Shown here in pieces: positions 50,678-58,543 of a stretch of 64,000 nucleotides of DNA. Within the stretch, counting starts at the first letter, position 1, and every line of letters starts with the position of its first letter. The position numbers and the translations under genes were made by a program. This stretch comes from Rothia mucilaginosa (GTDB lineage Bacteria; Actinomycetota; Actinomycetes; Actinomycetales; Micrococcaceae): contig NZ_CP079822.1 in the NCBI RefSeq assembly GCF_019334805.1, positions 1,364,001 to 1,428,000 on the forward strand, in the 5' to 3' direction. Below the pieces are notes generated by a model that made no database searches, was not told where the DNA came from, and saw only the letters and a list, made by a program, of their open reading frames with translations.

Positions 50678-50720
50678 CATCACGAGAACCTGCCAATGTT
50701 CAGGTTCTCGTGATGTTTTG
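50678..50720 (+). terminator. terminator of the peptide-membrane protein pair
   Basis: CATCACGAGAACCTG...CAGGTTCTCGTGATG perfect 15-bp stem, then TTTTG. Confidence 0.88.
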
Positions 50721-50827
50721 TATTGGTACCGTTTAGTGAGACTTGGGAAAAGTAGTACTCCGCGAAAGTGCTGATGAGGTCAAAGGGCTACAAGAGCGGG
50801 TGCTAGAGAGGCAGCTGATAAACATAG

Positions 50828-50870
50828 AAGACCCCCGGTCTGCTCCTTGAAGAGCGGGCCGGGGGTCTTT
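50828..50870. terminator. right copy of the duplicated terminator
   Basis: AAGACCCCCGG...CCGGGGGTCTTT. Differs from the metI terminator at only a few positions. It lies 30 bp after the HAD gene on its strand and can end that transcript. Confidence 0.8.
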
Positions 50871-50900
50871 CTTCATACCGGGGGAGGGGGTGCTAATTAC

Positions 50901-51665
50901 TTAGCCCTGCGTTGCTTCAGACTGCTGTGCCGCCTCAAGCTTGGCGATCCAGGTGCGTGCCGCCTCCCAGAGCTGCGGGTCATTGAACGAATCGAAGCGC
51001 CCAAAACCGGCCGGTGCCTTTGCCGGGTCGGTGCCTTCCGGAACGTAAATCATGACCTTTGTACCGGCGTCACGTGCCGCCTGCGCGCCCGCGGGGGAGT
51101 CCTCGAACGCCAGCGCCTCGTGGCCCTCAAAGCCGAGGCGACGTGCCGCCTCCAGGTACATGTCCGGGGCGGGCTTGCCGGTGGGAACGTCGTTGCTGCT
51201 GACCCAGGTGCGCACCAGCGGGGCGTAACCGTAGCTTTCCATTTTCAGAGTCAGAATGTTCGCGGTGGAGTTCGACGCCACCGCAACCGGCATGTGCTCG
51301 CTCAGGAAGCCCAGGAACTTCTGCGCACCCTCAATCAGGTCCACGCCGGAGCTGATGACCTCGTGCTCGGTGGTGAGCAGATCCTTCATCACGCGTTCAT
51401 GGTGCTCGGCGTACTCTGCGGAGGCGGTGTCCGGCTTCCGACCGTTCTGCGCCTCGTAGGAGAGCAGGGCAAGCTCCTCGGCGACATCGGCTGCCGCCAG
51501 GCCGGTGAGGCGATGCTCCACCTCTTCGGTGAAGGGAACAGACCAGCGGGCGAAAAGCTCACGCTGCACATCGTTCCAGACGGTCTCGGAGTCGAGGAGG
51601 ATGCCGTCGCAGTCGAAGATTGCGCAGCGGGGGAACCAATCGGAGGGTACGGTGTGTTCAAACAT
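50901..51665 (-). CDS. HAD-superfamily hydrolase, beta-phosphoglucomutase-like
   Basis: 254 aa. Motif I FDCDGILLDSE with the nucleophile Asp and acid Asp, motif II VASNSTAN, Lys in GKPAPDMYLEAARRLG, and motif IV AFEDSPAGAQAARDAGTKVM. A helical cap (about residues 25-100) places it in subclass I, with phosphoglycolate phosphatase and beta-phosphoglucomutase. Substrate unknown; sugar phosphate is likely. ATG at 51665. It stands alone; part of its 3' end is duplicated upstream next to metI. Confidence 0.9.
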   Translation of the reverse strand: MFEHTVPSDWFPRCAIFDCDGILLDSETVWNDVQRELFARWSVPFTEEVEHRLTGLAAADVAEELALLSYEAQNGRKPDTASAEYAEHHERVMKDLLTTEHEVISSGVDLIEGAQKFLGFLSEHMPVAVASNSTANILTLKMESYGYAPLVRTWVSSNDVPTGKPAPDMYLEAARRLGFEGHEALAFEDSPAGAQAARDAGTKVMIYVPEGTDPAKAPAGFGRFDSFNDPQLWEAARTWIAKLEAAQQSEATQG

Positions 51666-51770
51666 AATGTCAGTCTCTCACAGGGTTTTAGGCTATGGAA
51701 GTGGTGGCCCGGTGCGTGAGAAAACATGCGGGGTTGCGCCTCGCCCGCAGAACGGAAAACCACATGAAGA

Positions 51771-51809
51771 AACCCTCCCGCCGCATCCAGAACGGACGCA
51801 ACGGGAGGG
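51771..51809 (-). terminator. terminator after the FtsX-like operon
   Basis: CCCTCCCG...CGGGAGGG with an inner GCGTCC/GGATGC and TTTC on the minus strand, 17 bp after the permease stop codon. Confidence 0.8.
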
Positions 51810-51825
51810 CAGAAGCTAAAACAGC

Positions 51826-53244
51826 TTAGAGAGCGGACACCGGCTTATGGGTCACCTGACGCATAAACGGAATGGTCGCCAACAGGCCCACATAGACCAG
51901 TGCCAGACCCAGCGCAATAGCGCCGAAGGTCATACCGAACATCTTCGTCAGAATCTCACCGGAAAGACCCTGCGCCGCAATCAACGCCGTCAGCGGCAGA
52001 CCCAGCAGCGCAGAAACCACGCTAATGAGCACCAGCGGACCGAAAACCACGGTAAGGCGCGAAGCCTGCAACATCCTCGTGGGGGTACCCATCATATTCA
52101 GCGAAGAGTACAGGGAACCACGCTCGTAAATGGCGGCACTCTGGTTCAACACTGCGGAGAGAGTGACCAGCAGGTACGAGAAGAACAGCATGAGCAGCAT
52201 GCCCTGGAACATGTCCGACATGATGGTCATGAAGGGGCCGGCGGCGGGGCCTACCTCCTTCGCCGTTTTGTTCATCTCACCCGCCAGAATCAGGATGGGG
52301 CCGAAGAAGGTCACCAAGAAGGTCGACAGTGCCACACCCGAAACCTGACGCCACGCCCCGCGCGGGGACTCCAGCACCGCACGGTAACCGAGCAGAACCG
52401 ATGCCTTCTGGGTCATACGCACACGAATCTTTGCGTACGCCCACACCAGGAAAGTACCGATCAGGTCGATAGCAACCATCATCAGCAGACCCGGCAGAGC
52501 AATGAAAATCGCTAGGTTCTTCATGGCGCTATCGGCACCGCCGTCCTGGAAGGGTGAGAACATGCTAAAACCCTTCGAGGTCGAAGCCAGAATCATCACG
52601 GCAATGACCAGAACAACACCGATACCCAGAGCAATGTAACCGGCGGAACCAGCCTTCGCGCGGGTACGCACACCCAGCGGGCTGATGCTGACCTTCGCCA
52701 GACCGAAGAGGGAGCTGAGGGCCGCCAGAACCATACAGCCCAGGAAGCAGTAGAAAATCACGCTCACCGGCAGGAGCATATTCTCAGCACCCAGCGGAAC
52801 GTTCATGAAGTGCAGGGCGCCGAACGGGAAAATCAGCACCAGGTAAAGCAGCAGACCGATGATGAAACCCACAAGAGAGTACACCAGCGCGTCCGCCACC
52901 GACAGACCCACAATCAGGGTCGTGGAGGCACCAATCAGACGCAGGGACGCCAGACGCTCATCACGGCGGCGGGCACTCAAACGAGCAGCCGAAGCGCCCA
53001 GGGTAAAGAGGGGAACAATCAGCACCAGAGCGGCAACCCACGCCAGACCCATGTAGAGCTTCTGAATGCCCATCAGGTTGATCATTTCGTGGTCAACGTT
53101 GGCGTGCTCAAGCCACGTACTCAGCGCCTGAACACCACCGGCAACCGTCAAAAACAGTGCCGAGGAGGCGGCAAAAGCCAGCACGGGAAGAATCGCCTGC
53201 GAACTCCATAGGGTTCGCTTGGCGAGTAGAGCATAGATTTGCAT
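51826..53244 (-). CDS. FtsX-like ABC transporter permease
   Basis: 472 aa with about ten transmembrane segments in two FtsX-like halves. N-terminus MQIYALLAKRTLWSSQAILP, then a segment ending in SARRRDERLASLRLIGAST, which is the LxxLRxxGAs motif of the MacB/LolC family; the second half has YERGSLYSSLNMMGTPTRML, the same motif again. No large extracytoplasmic domain is seen. Its ATG overlaps the stop of the ATPase gene (TAATG). Likely exports a peptide, antibiotic or lipid. Confidence 0.9.
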   Translation of the reverse strand: MQIYALLAKRTLWSSQAILPVLAFAASSALFLTVAGGVQALSTWLEHANVDHEMINLMGIQKLYMGLAWVAALVLIVPLFTLGASAARLSARRRDERLASLRLIGASTTLIVGLSVADALVYSLVGFIIGLLLYLVLIFPFGALHFMNVPLGAENMLLPVSVIFYCFLGCMVLAALSSLFGLAKVSISPLGVRTRAKAGSAGYIALGIGVVLVIAVMILASTSKGFSMFSPFQDGGADSAMKNLAIFIALPGLLMMVAIDLIGTFLVWAYAKIRVRMTQKASVLLGYRAVLESPRGAWRQVSGVALSTFLVTFFGPILILAGEMNKTAKEVGPAAGPFMTIMSDMFQGMLLMLFFSYLLVTLSAVLNQSAAIYERGSLYSSLNMMGTPTRMLQASRLTVVFGPLVLISVVSALLGLPLTALIAAQGLSGEILTKMFGMTFGAIALGLALVYVGLLATIPFMRQVTHKPVSAL

Positions 53245-54197
53245 TATGCACCTGCCTGAGACTGAGCGCCGAAGCTCTGAGCATGGTTCTGGGAAGCGGG
53301 AACACCGCCCTGGTTATTGCGCTGATCGCTCACAATCTGGCCGTCCTGCAGGTACACCACGCGGGAGCATGCCGCCGCCACGTTCGGGTCGTGAGTCACC
53401 ACCAGCAGAGTCTTACCCTGCTGCGGAATCATGGTCAGCAGCAGAGCCATCACCTCACGCGCGGTCTTCGAATCCAGCGCGCCGGTCGGCTCATCCGCGA
53501 AAGTCACGGGGGCACCGTTCACCTGGGAACGGGCAATCGCCACACGCTGAGCCTGACCACCGGACATCTCACCCATACGGCGGTCCAACATCTGCCCCAA
53601 ACCCAAACGGTTCAGCAGATCAGCCGAAATGGAACGCGCCTGCTGGCGGGGAACACCGGCAATCATCGCTGCGAGGGAGACGTTCTCCTCCGCGGTCAGC
53701 TCGGGAACCAGCAGACCCTGCTGGAACACGAAACCAAACGAGTTAGCGCGCAGGGAGGTGCGCTCACGCTCGCTGAGGGACTCCACCGCCACCTGACCGG
53801 TCGGGCCATTGAACAGCACAGAACCGGCATCGAGCTTGATAATGCCCGAGAGCGCATGCAACAGGGTGGTCTTACCGGAACCGGAAGGACCCATAATCGC
53901 CACGGACTCGCCGGGGAAAATATCCAGGCTCACGTTACGCAGCACCGGGTTATTGCCGTACGACTTGTGCAGGTTACGGGCAGAAATAATCGCGCCGCGC
54001 GCGAAGGGCGCCTGCTGCATCTGCTGAGGTGCCTGCGCCGGGTAGCCCTGCGGCTGACCCTGATAGTAGCCCTGCTGGCCGGGCTGACCGGGCTGAGCGG
54101 AATACTGACCGGCAGGCTGCGCCGCCTGCGGAGGGGTCATTGAATACGGGTTCTGAGCCTGGAACTGCGGGTTCTGGGATTGAGGATTCTGCGTCAT
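53244..54197 (-). CDS. MacB/LolD-type ABC transporter ATP-binding protein
   Basis: Residues ~75-285 are the ABC domain: Walker A GPSGSGKTTLLHAL, signature MSGGQAQR, Walker B FADEPTGALDSKTAREVMAL, H-loop LVVTHD. The first ~65 residues are Gln/Pro/Tyr-rich and disordered (GQYSAQPGQPGQQGYYQGQP), unusual for this subfamily. Start at ATG 54197 with AAGG five bases upstream; ATG 54209 lacks a ribosome site. It is co-transcribed with the permease and overlaps it by one base. A palindromic operator candidate lies ~145 bp upstream. Confidence 0.92.
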   Translation of the reverse strand: MTQNPQSQNPQFQAQNPYSMTPPQAAQPAGQYSAQPGQPGQQGYYQGQPQGYPAQAPQQMQQAPFARGAIISARNLHKSYGNNPVLRNVSLDIFPGESVAIMGPSGSGKTTLLHALSGIIKLDAGSVLFNGPTGQVAVESLSERERTSLRANSFGFVFQQGLLVPELTAEENVSLAAMIAGVPRQQARSISADLLNRLGLGQMLDRRMGEMSGGQAQRVAIARSQVNGAPVTFADEPTGALDSKTAREVMALLLTMIPQQGKTLLVVTHDPNVAAACSRVVYLQDGQIVSDQRNNQGGVPASQNHAQSFGAQSQAGA

Positions 54198-54340
54198 GAC
54201 AACCTTCATTGGGTATGAACTAACGGAAGTACTCTTCTATCATCTCAGCTTCTTGGTGGCTCACCCCTCCGTCTGGGGGCTGAAAAATATGGGAAAACCC
54301 TGAAAAAATTCGCCCGACCGGGCGCTCAACCACCCCGCAG

Positions 54341-54358
54341 CTCATACCGCGGTATGAG
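54341..54358. promoter_or_regulatory. 18-bp perfect palindrome between divergent genes
   Basis: CTCATACCGCGGTATGAG lies between the ABC transporter (-) and the dual phosphatase gene (+). Length and symmetry fit a dimeric repressor site, e.g. TetR or MarR type. It lies ~34 bp before the -35 of the 54426 gene. Confidence 0.55.
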
Positions 54359-54391
54359 TGCGCTTCATGAGAGAATACGCCTCTTGCCCCC

Positions 54392-54419
54392 TTGAACTGC
54401 GCGGGGGCAATGCCATACT
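54392..54419 (+). promoter_or_regulatory. promoter of the dual phosphatase gene
   Basis: TTGAAC, 16-bp spacer, CATACT, six bases to ATG 54426: a leaderless-type arrangement. GAAGG directly abuts the ATG and cannot act as a ribosome site. Confidence 0.55.
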
Positions 54420-54425
54420 AGAAGG

Positions 54426-55715
54426 ATGACCGACGCACAGAACACCCCCATCATCACTCCGGTACCCGACCCCGAGGCAGGAACCCGCATCATCTTCCTA
54501 CGCCACGGCCAGACCGACTGGAACATTGACCACCGCTTCCAAGGCGGCACCGACATCCCCCTCAACGACACTGGCAGGGAGCAGGTCCGCACCGCTATCG
54601 GTGCCCTGCAGCAGGCGGCAACTGAGGGCACCACCGTGGATGCTATCGTCTCCTCGCCCCTCTCCCGCGCCGTAGAAAGCGCCGAAATCGTAGCTGAAGG
54701 CCTGGGCGTACCCTACCGCGGTGCCGTTGACGGCTTCCAGGAACGTTCCTTTGGCGACCTGGAGGGCCAGATCGCTACCCCCGAGCTGATTCTCGCCTCC
54801 CGCCAGTCCAATAATGCTTTCAACGTGGAACCGAAGAAGGACTTCCTCGCCCGCTCCCTCGCGGCGCTGAACCGCGTCCGCCGCGAATATGAGGGCCAGA
54901 CCGTTGTGGTCGCCGCGCACGGCATGCTGATTGCCATGGTCGTGACCGCCTTGGTCGCTGAGCGCCACCCCGAACTGCTCAACGAGGACGGCATCTACCC
55001 GATTCCGGTGAACGCCTCCCTGACCGAGGTGCCCCTGCAGTATCTGGACGACGCAATCGACCGTCTGCTCGTACAGCACCTGGAGCCCGAGCTGGGCCCC
55101 GAAGAGGTCCCGGCGGGTGCCGAGAATACGACCCTCACCCTGATCCGTCACGGCCAGACCGACTGGAATAAGGCGAACCTGATGCAGGGCATCACCGACA
55201 TTCCGCTCAATGACACCGGCCGCGAGCAGGCACGCACCACCGGCAAGAAGCTTGCCGACATGGGTCTGGAATTCACCGTGCTGGTGTCCTCGCCGCTGTC
55301 CCGCGCCCACGAGACGGCGCAGCTGGTCGGTGAGCACTTCGACCTGCAGGTGCACAAGACCTACCCCGAGCTGGTGGAACGCGCCTACGGTGCCGGTGAG
55401 GGCCTGGACATTCCCGCCCCCGAACGCCGCGCCCCGGAACGCTACTACCCGAACGTGGAATCCGAGCGTGACGTGTACATTCGTGCGGTGCGTACCCTGC
55501 GCAATATCGTGCGTGAACTCTCTGAAGCCTCGGGCGATCAGAAGATTATTGCCGTCAGCCACGGCAGCTTTATCCGCCGCGCTCTCTCCGCAGCAGCCGG
55601 TGAAGAGTGGACCGTGACCGTGCCGAACGCCGAACCGCTCACGATTGACGTGCCGGGCCTGTTCGCGTGGGACTCGACCAAGCAGTTCGACGAGGCGGGT
55701 CGCCTTGTTTGGTAA
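54426..55715 (+). CDS. protein with two fused histidine-phosphatase domains
   Basis: 429 aa. Domain 1 (~20-225) starts FLRHGQTDWNIDHRFQGGTD with catalytic His27; domain 2 (~237-429) starts LIRHGQTDWNKANLMQGITD with His242. Both keep PLNDTGREQ and the SSPLSRA block; the second histidines lie in VAAHGMLIAMV and AVSHGSFIRRAL. Both sites look intact. Single-domain proteins of ~200 aa (phosphoglycerate mutase-like or GpmB/CobC-like phosphatases) are the rule, so this is a tandem duplication and fusion. Substrate unknown; the next gene overlaps its end. Confidence 0.9.
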   Translation: MTDAQNTPIITPVPDPEAGTRIIFLRHGQTDWNIDHRFQGGTDIPLNDTGREQVRTAIGALQQAATEGTTVDAIVSSPLSRAVESAEIVAEGLGVPYRGAVDGFQERSFGDLEGQIATPELILASRQSNNAFNVEPKKDFLARSLAALNRVRREYEGQTVVVAAHGMLIAMVVTALVAERHPELLNEDGIYPIPVNASLTEVPLQYLDDAIDRLLVQHLEPELGPEEVPAGAENTTLTLIRHGQTDWNKANLMQGITDIPLNDTGREQARTTGKKLADMGLEFTVLVSSPLSRAHETAQLVGEHFDLQVHKTYPELVERAYGAGEGLDIPAPERRAPERYYPNVESERDVYIRAVRTLRNIVRELSEASGDQKIIAVSHGSFIRRALSAAAGEEWTVTVPNAEPLTIDVPGLFAWDSTKQFDEAGRLVW

Positions 55716-56199
55716 AGCACAGTTTGGTAAAGGACAACCCGGTAGCGGTCACTCCGGCGCTCGCGTGTGGCGGCTGATTCTCTGGCCCGTCACGGCGCTG
55801 TACTGTGCGACGGTGGCGAGTATCGTGTTCGCCCCCGTGCACGTGGACGATAACGAGATGGGCGGCCGCCTGGCGCAGCTGCTGGATACCGGCCACGCCG
55901 AGGGCTGGCTGCCTGCGTTCATCACCTATTCGAGCATCGAGCAGCTTTCGAACGTCATCATGTTCATTCCGGGCGGTTTTCTTTTCGCCCTGCTGCTCAA
56001 GCCGAAGGCTCGCCCGCACGTGCTGTACTCGGGATTTTTGGTCAGCGCCTGCATTGAGATGATTCAGAGTTTCATGCCTGATCGCACCGGCGACCCGGTG
56101 GATGTGCTGATGAACGGTTCGGGTGCTCTGCTGGGCGCGGCGGGTGCCTTGGGTGTGCATCGTTGGCGTCGCGTGCGTCGCGAACGCAAGGGCAAGTAA
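55705..56199 (+). CDS. VanZ-family membrane protein
   Basis: A VanZ-like small membrane protein. Four transmembrane helices and the conserved SFSSIEQLSNVIMFIPGGFL-like block (YSSIEQLSNVIMFIPGGFLF), followed by the second block SACIEMIQSFMPDRTGDPVD. VanZ gives low-level teicoplanin resistance in enterococci; the role here is unknown. The start is uncertain: TTG 55705 has GAGG upstream, is inside the preceding gene and gives 164 aa; GTG 55765 is an alternative. Probably co-transcribed with the phosphatase gene. Confidence 0.8.
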   Translation: MFGKAQFGKGQPGSGHSGARVWRLILWPVTALYCATVASIVFAPVHVDDNEMGGRLAQLLDTGHAEGWLPAFITYSSIEQLSNVIMFIPGGFLFALLLKPKARPHVLYSGFLVSACIEMIQSFMPDRTGDPVDVLMNGSGALLGAAGALGVHRWRRVRRERKGK

Positions 56200-56243
56200 A
56201 CGAGCACCCAAATAAGCGCGCATTAATTGCATATGTTCTGCTG

Positions 56244-56292
56244 GTGGAGGCGCTGGTTTCGAGGATTTTCGGAGCCGGCGCCTCCACTTTTT
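56244..56292 (+). terminator. terminator after the VanZ-like gene
   Basis: GTGGAGGCGC...GCGCCTCCAC, then TTTTT. Confidence 0.88.
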
Positions 56293-56461
56293 GCCCTGTG
56301 AGGGCGCCGTGTAGGTGTTGGACACTGTGGGAATGGTGAGGGAGCGGGAAAACCCAACAGTTCATTAGGTCAAACAGACATAAACAGGCAACAGCTCGCA
56401 AATAGGTGTGGTTTCGGTAGGGAACATTCGGGTAATATTCCGGCAAATACAGCGTTTTATA

Positions 56462-56491
56462 TTGACTTGCCCACAAAAACCCACATAAAAT
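56462..56491 (+). promoter_or_regulatory. promoter of the fructose operon
   Basis: TTGACT, 18-bp spacer, TAAAAT. The next ~120 bp form the leader of fruR. Confidence 0.65.
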
Positions 56492-56617
56492 CAAGTATTA
56501 CCCTCAAGTGTTTTGCTGGCTCATTGAAGCCATGTCTCTCATGGCCATAAAAGCCGAGCAGAACGCAGAAAAGAACGCACAGATTTTCTCCCACTAGCCC
56601 AAAGGAACACCAGAGTT

Positions 56618-57409
56618 ATGTTCGCAGAAGAACGCCGTGCCGAAATTGCAAAGCTTGTTGCCTCCGCACGTCGTGTCAACGGCGCTGACCTTGCACGTCG
56701 TTACGATGTGACCATGGAGACCGTGCGTCGTGACCTCGCCGCACTGGAAGAGGCAGGTAAGCTCCGCCGTGTTCACGGTGGTGCTGTCACCATTGAGCAG
56801 TCCACCTCCCTGGAGTCCTCCATCTCCTCCCGACAGGGCATGAACACCCCCGAGAAGCGCCGTATCGCCACCAAGGCATACCAGATGCTGCGCGACTCCG
56901 AGGCAGGCTCCATCGTCCTGGACGCAGGCTCCACCATCGAGATTCTCGCCGACCACATCGGCGCCGAGAACTTCAGCCTCAAGACCGGCAACGACCGCAT
57001 CATCATCACCCACGCACTGCACATTGCAGTCAAGCTCGCCGAAGCCGAGGGTGTCACCCTTGAACTGGTTGGCGGCCAGCTGCGCAAGATGACCTGGGCT
57101 GCTGTTGGTGCACGCGCCGCAGAGCACTTCGGTACCATGCGCCCCGATATTGCTTTCATCGGTGCCAACGGCATTGAAGCCCACTTCGGCATCTCCACCC
57201 CCGGCATGAACGAAGCTATCGTCAAGACCGCAATTTGCAAGGCAGCCCGCCGCGTGGTCTTGCTTTGTGACTCCGCGAAGTTCGGTCAGGAATCTCTGGT
57301 CCGCTTCGCTGGATTTGAGGATATTGACACCCTCATTACCGATCGTGAGCCCGAAGGTGCCCTCCGTCAGGCACTTGAGGCCGCAAACGTTGAGATTGTG
57401 ATTGCCTAA
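56618..57409 (+). CDS. fruR: DeoR-family regulator of the fructose operon
   Basis: 263 aa. N-terminal DeoR helix-turn-helix (RRAEIAKLVASARRVNGADL, then ARRYDVTMETVRRDLAALEE and GKLRRVHGGAV), then a DeoRC sensor domain (ERRIATKAYQML-like segment, DAGSTIEILADHI, FIGANGIEAHFGISTPGMNE). In actinobacteria such genes upstream of fruK encode repressors of the operon that respond to fructose phosphates. The stop overlaps the fruK ATG (TAATG). A ribosome site AAAGGAAC precedes the start. Confidence 0.92.
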   Translation: MFAEERRAEIAKLVASARRVNGADLARRYDVTMETVRRDLAALEEAGKLRRVHGGAVTIEQSTSLESSISSRQGMNTPEKRRIATKAYQMLRDSEAGSIVLDAGSTIEILADHIGAENFSLKTGNDRIIITHALHIAVKLAEAEGVTLELVGGQLRKMTWAAVGARAAEHFGTMRPDIAFIGANGIEAHFGISTPGMNEAIVKTAICKAARRVVLLCDSAKFGQESLVRFAGFEDIDTLITDREPEGALRQALEAANVEIVIA

Positions 57410-58359
57410 TGATTATTACTCTGACTGCAAACCCCAGCCTGGACCGCACCATTGAACTCGGCGCGCCCCTGGCCCACGGTGCCGTGCAGCGTGCTGTCGG
57501 CGCCGTACAGGATCCCGGTGGCAAGGGCGTGAATATTTCGCGCGCCCTGCAGGTTTCCGGTGTGCCGACCCTCGCCATTGTGCCCGGTGAGGCCACCGAC
57601 CCGGTGCTGACCGCACTGCAGGCTGTGGATGTCGAGTTCGCTAACCTGCCCACCGGTGAGCCGATTCGCTCGAACATCACCGTGGTTGACCCGGACGGCA
57701 CCACCACCAAGCTGAATGCCCCCGGCACCGTTTTTGACGCTGAACTGCGTCAGAAGCTGGACGAGCTGGTGGTTGAGCGTTCCAAGGGTGCCGACTGGGT
57801 GGTTCTGGCTGGTTCCCTGCCTCCGGGTCTGGAGCCGACCTACTACTCCGAGCTGGTGGCGGCACTGCGCGCCTCCGGCTACGACGGCAAAATCGCTATC
57901 GATACCTCTGAGGCGCCGCTGATTGCGACCGTCGCCGGTGAGCATAAGCCCACCCTGATTAAGCCCAACTCGGAGGAGCTGGCTCAGCTGACCGGTAGCG
58001 ACAACTGGGAGGAGCTGGAGGCCAGCCCCGAGCTGACCGCCCGTACCGCCCAGAAGCTGCTCGGCGACGGCATTGAATATGTGCTTGCCACCCTCGGTGG
58101 CGGCGGTGCCGTGCTGGTCACTGAGCAGGGTATCTGGCACGCTGTGCACGAGCCGATTCAGGTTCGTAGCACTGTGGGTGCCGGTGACTCCTCGCTGTCC
58201 GGTTTCTTGATTGCTCACACTCGTGGTGAGGATGCCCCCGGTTGCCTAGTTCAGGCGGTAGCTCACGGTTCGGCTGCTGCTGCTCTGCCCGGTACCCGTA
58301 TGCCTTCGCTGGAGCAGACCACTCCTGAGAAGGTCACTGTTCGTCAGCTACAGCTCTAA
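57409..58359 (+). CDS. fruK: 1-phosphofructokinase
   Basis: PfkB-family kinase converting fructose 1-phosphate to fructose 1,6-bisphosphate. Seen: N-terminus MIITLTANPSLDRTIELGAP, GGKGVNISRALQVSG, and the catalytic VGAGDSSLSGFL near residue 260. 316 aa, typical of FruK. It is translationally coupled to fruR and ~185 bp ahead of fruA in the same direction, so this is the second gene of the operon. Confidence 0.95.
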   Translation: MIITLTANPSLDRTIELGAPLAHGAVQRAVGAVQDPGGKGVNISRALQVSGVPTLAIVPGEATDPVLTALQAVDVEFANLPTGEPIRSNITVVDPDGTTTKLNAPGTVFDAELRQKLDELVVERSKGADWVVLAGSLPPGLEPTYYSELVAALRASGYDGKIAIDTSEAPLIATVAGEHKPTLIKPNSEELAQLTGSDNWEELEASPELTARTAQKLLGDGIEYVLATLGGGGAVLVTEQGIWHAVHEPIQVRSTVGAGDSSLSGFLIAHTRGEDAPGCLVQAVAHGSAAAALPGTRMPSLEQTTPEKVTVRQLQL

Positions 58360-58543
58360 TTCGGACTGTTTTCGCACCTCCAGATTTTATTCTCAGAAGG
58401 GAATATAAGCTGGGGTGCTAGCCAAACAGCCACACGTACATACGAACACAACACACACTGCACACACCTTGAACTCATACAGGGGAGAAACTTGGCACCC
58501 CGCCAAGCCTCTTCCCGCCCCAACACATACCCGAGGAGGGAAT

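Larger units (their letters stand above)
56200..56617. other. 418-bp region with terminator and fru promoter
   Basis: It contains a terminator (56244-56292) and, ~125 bp before fruR, a good promoter (56462-56491). Direct repeats TCAAGT at 56491-56496 and 56504-56509 lie just past the -10, a possible site for the DeoR-type regulator. Confidence 0.5.
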
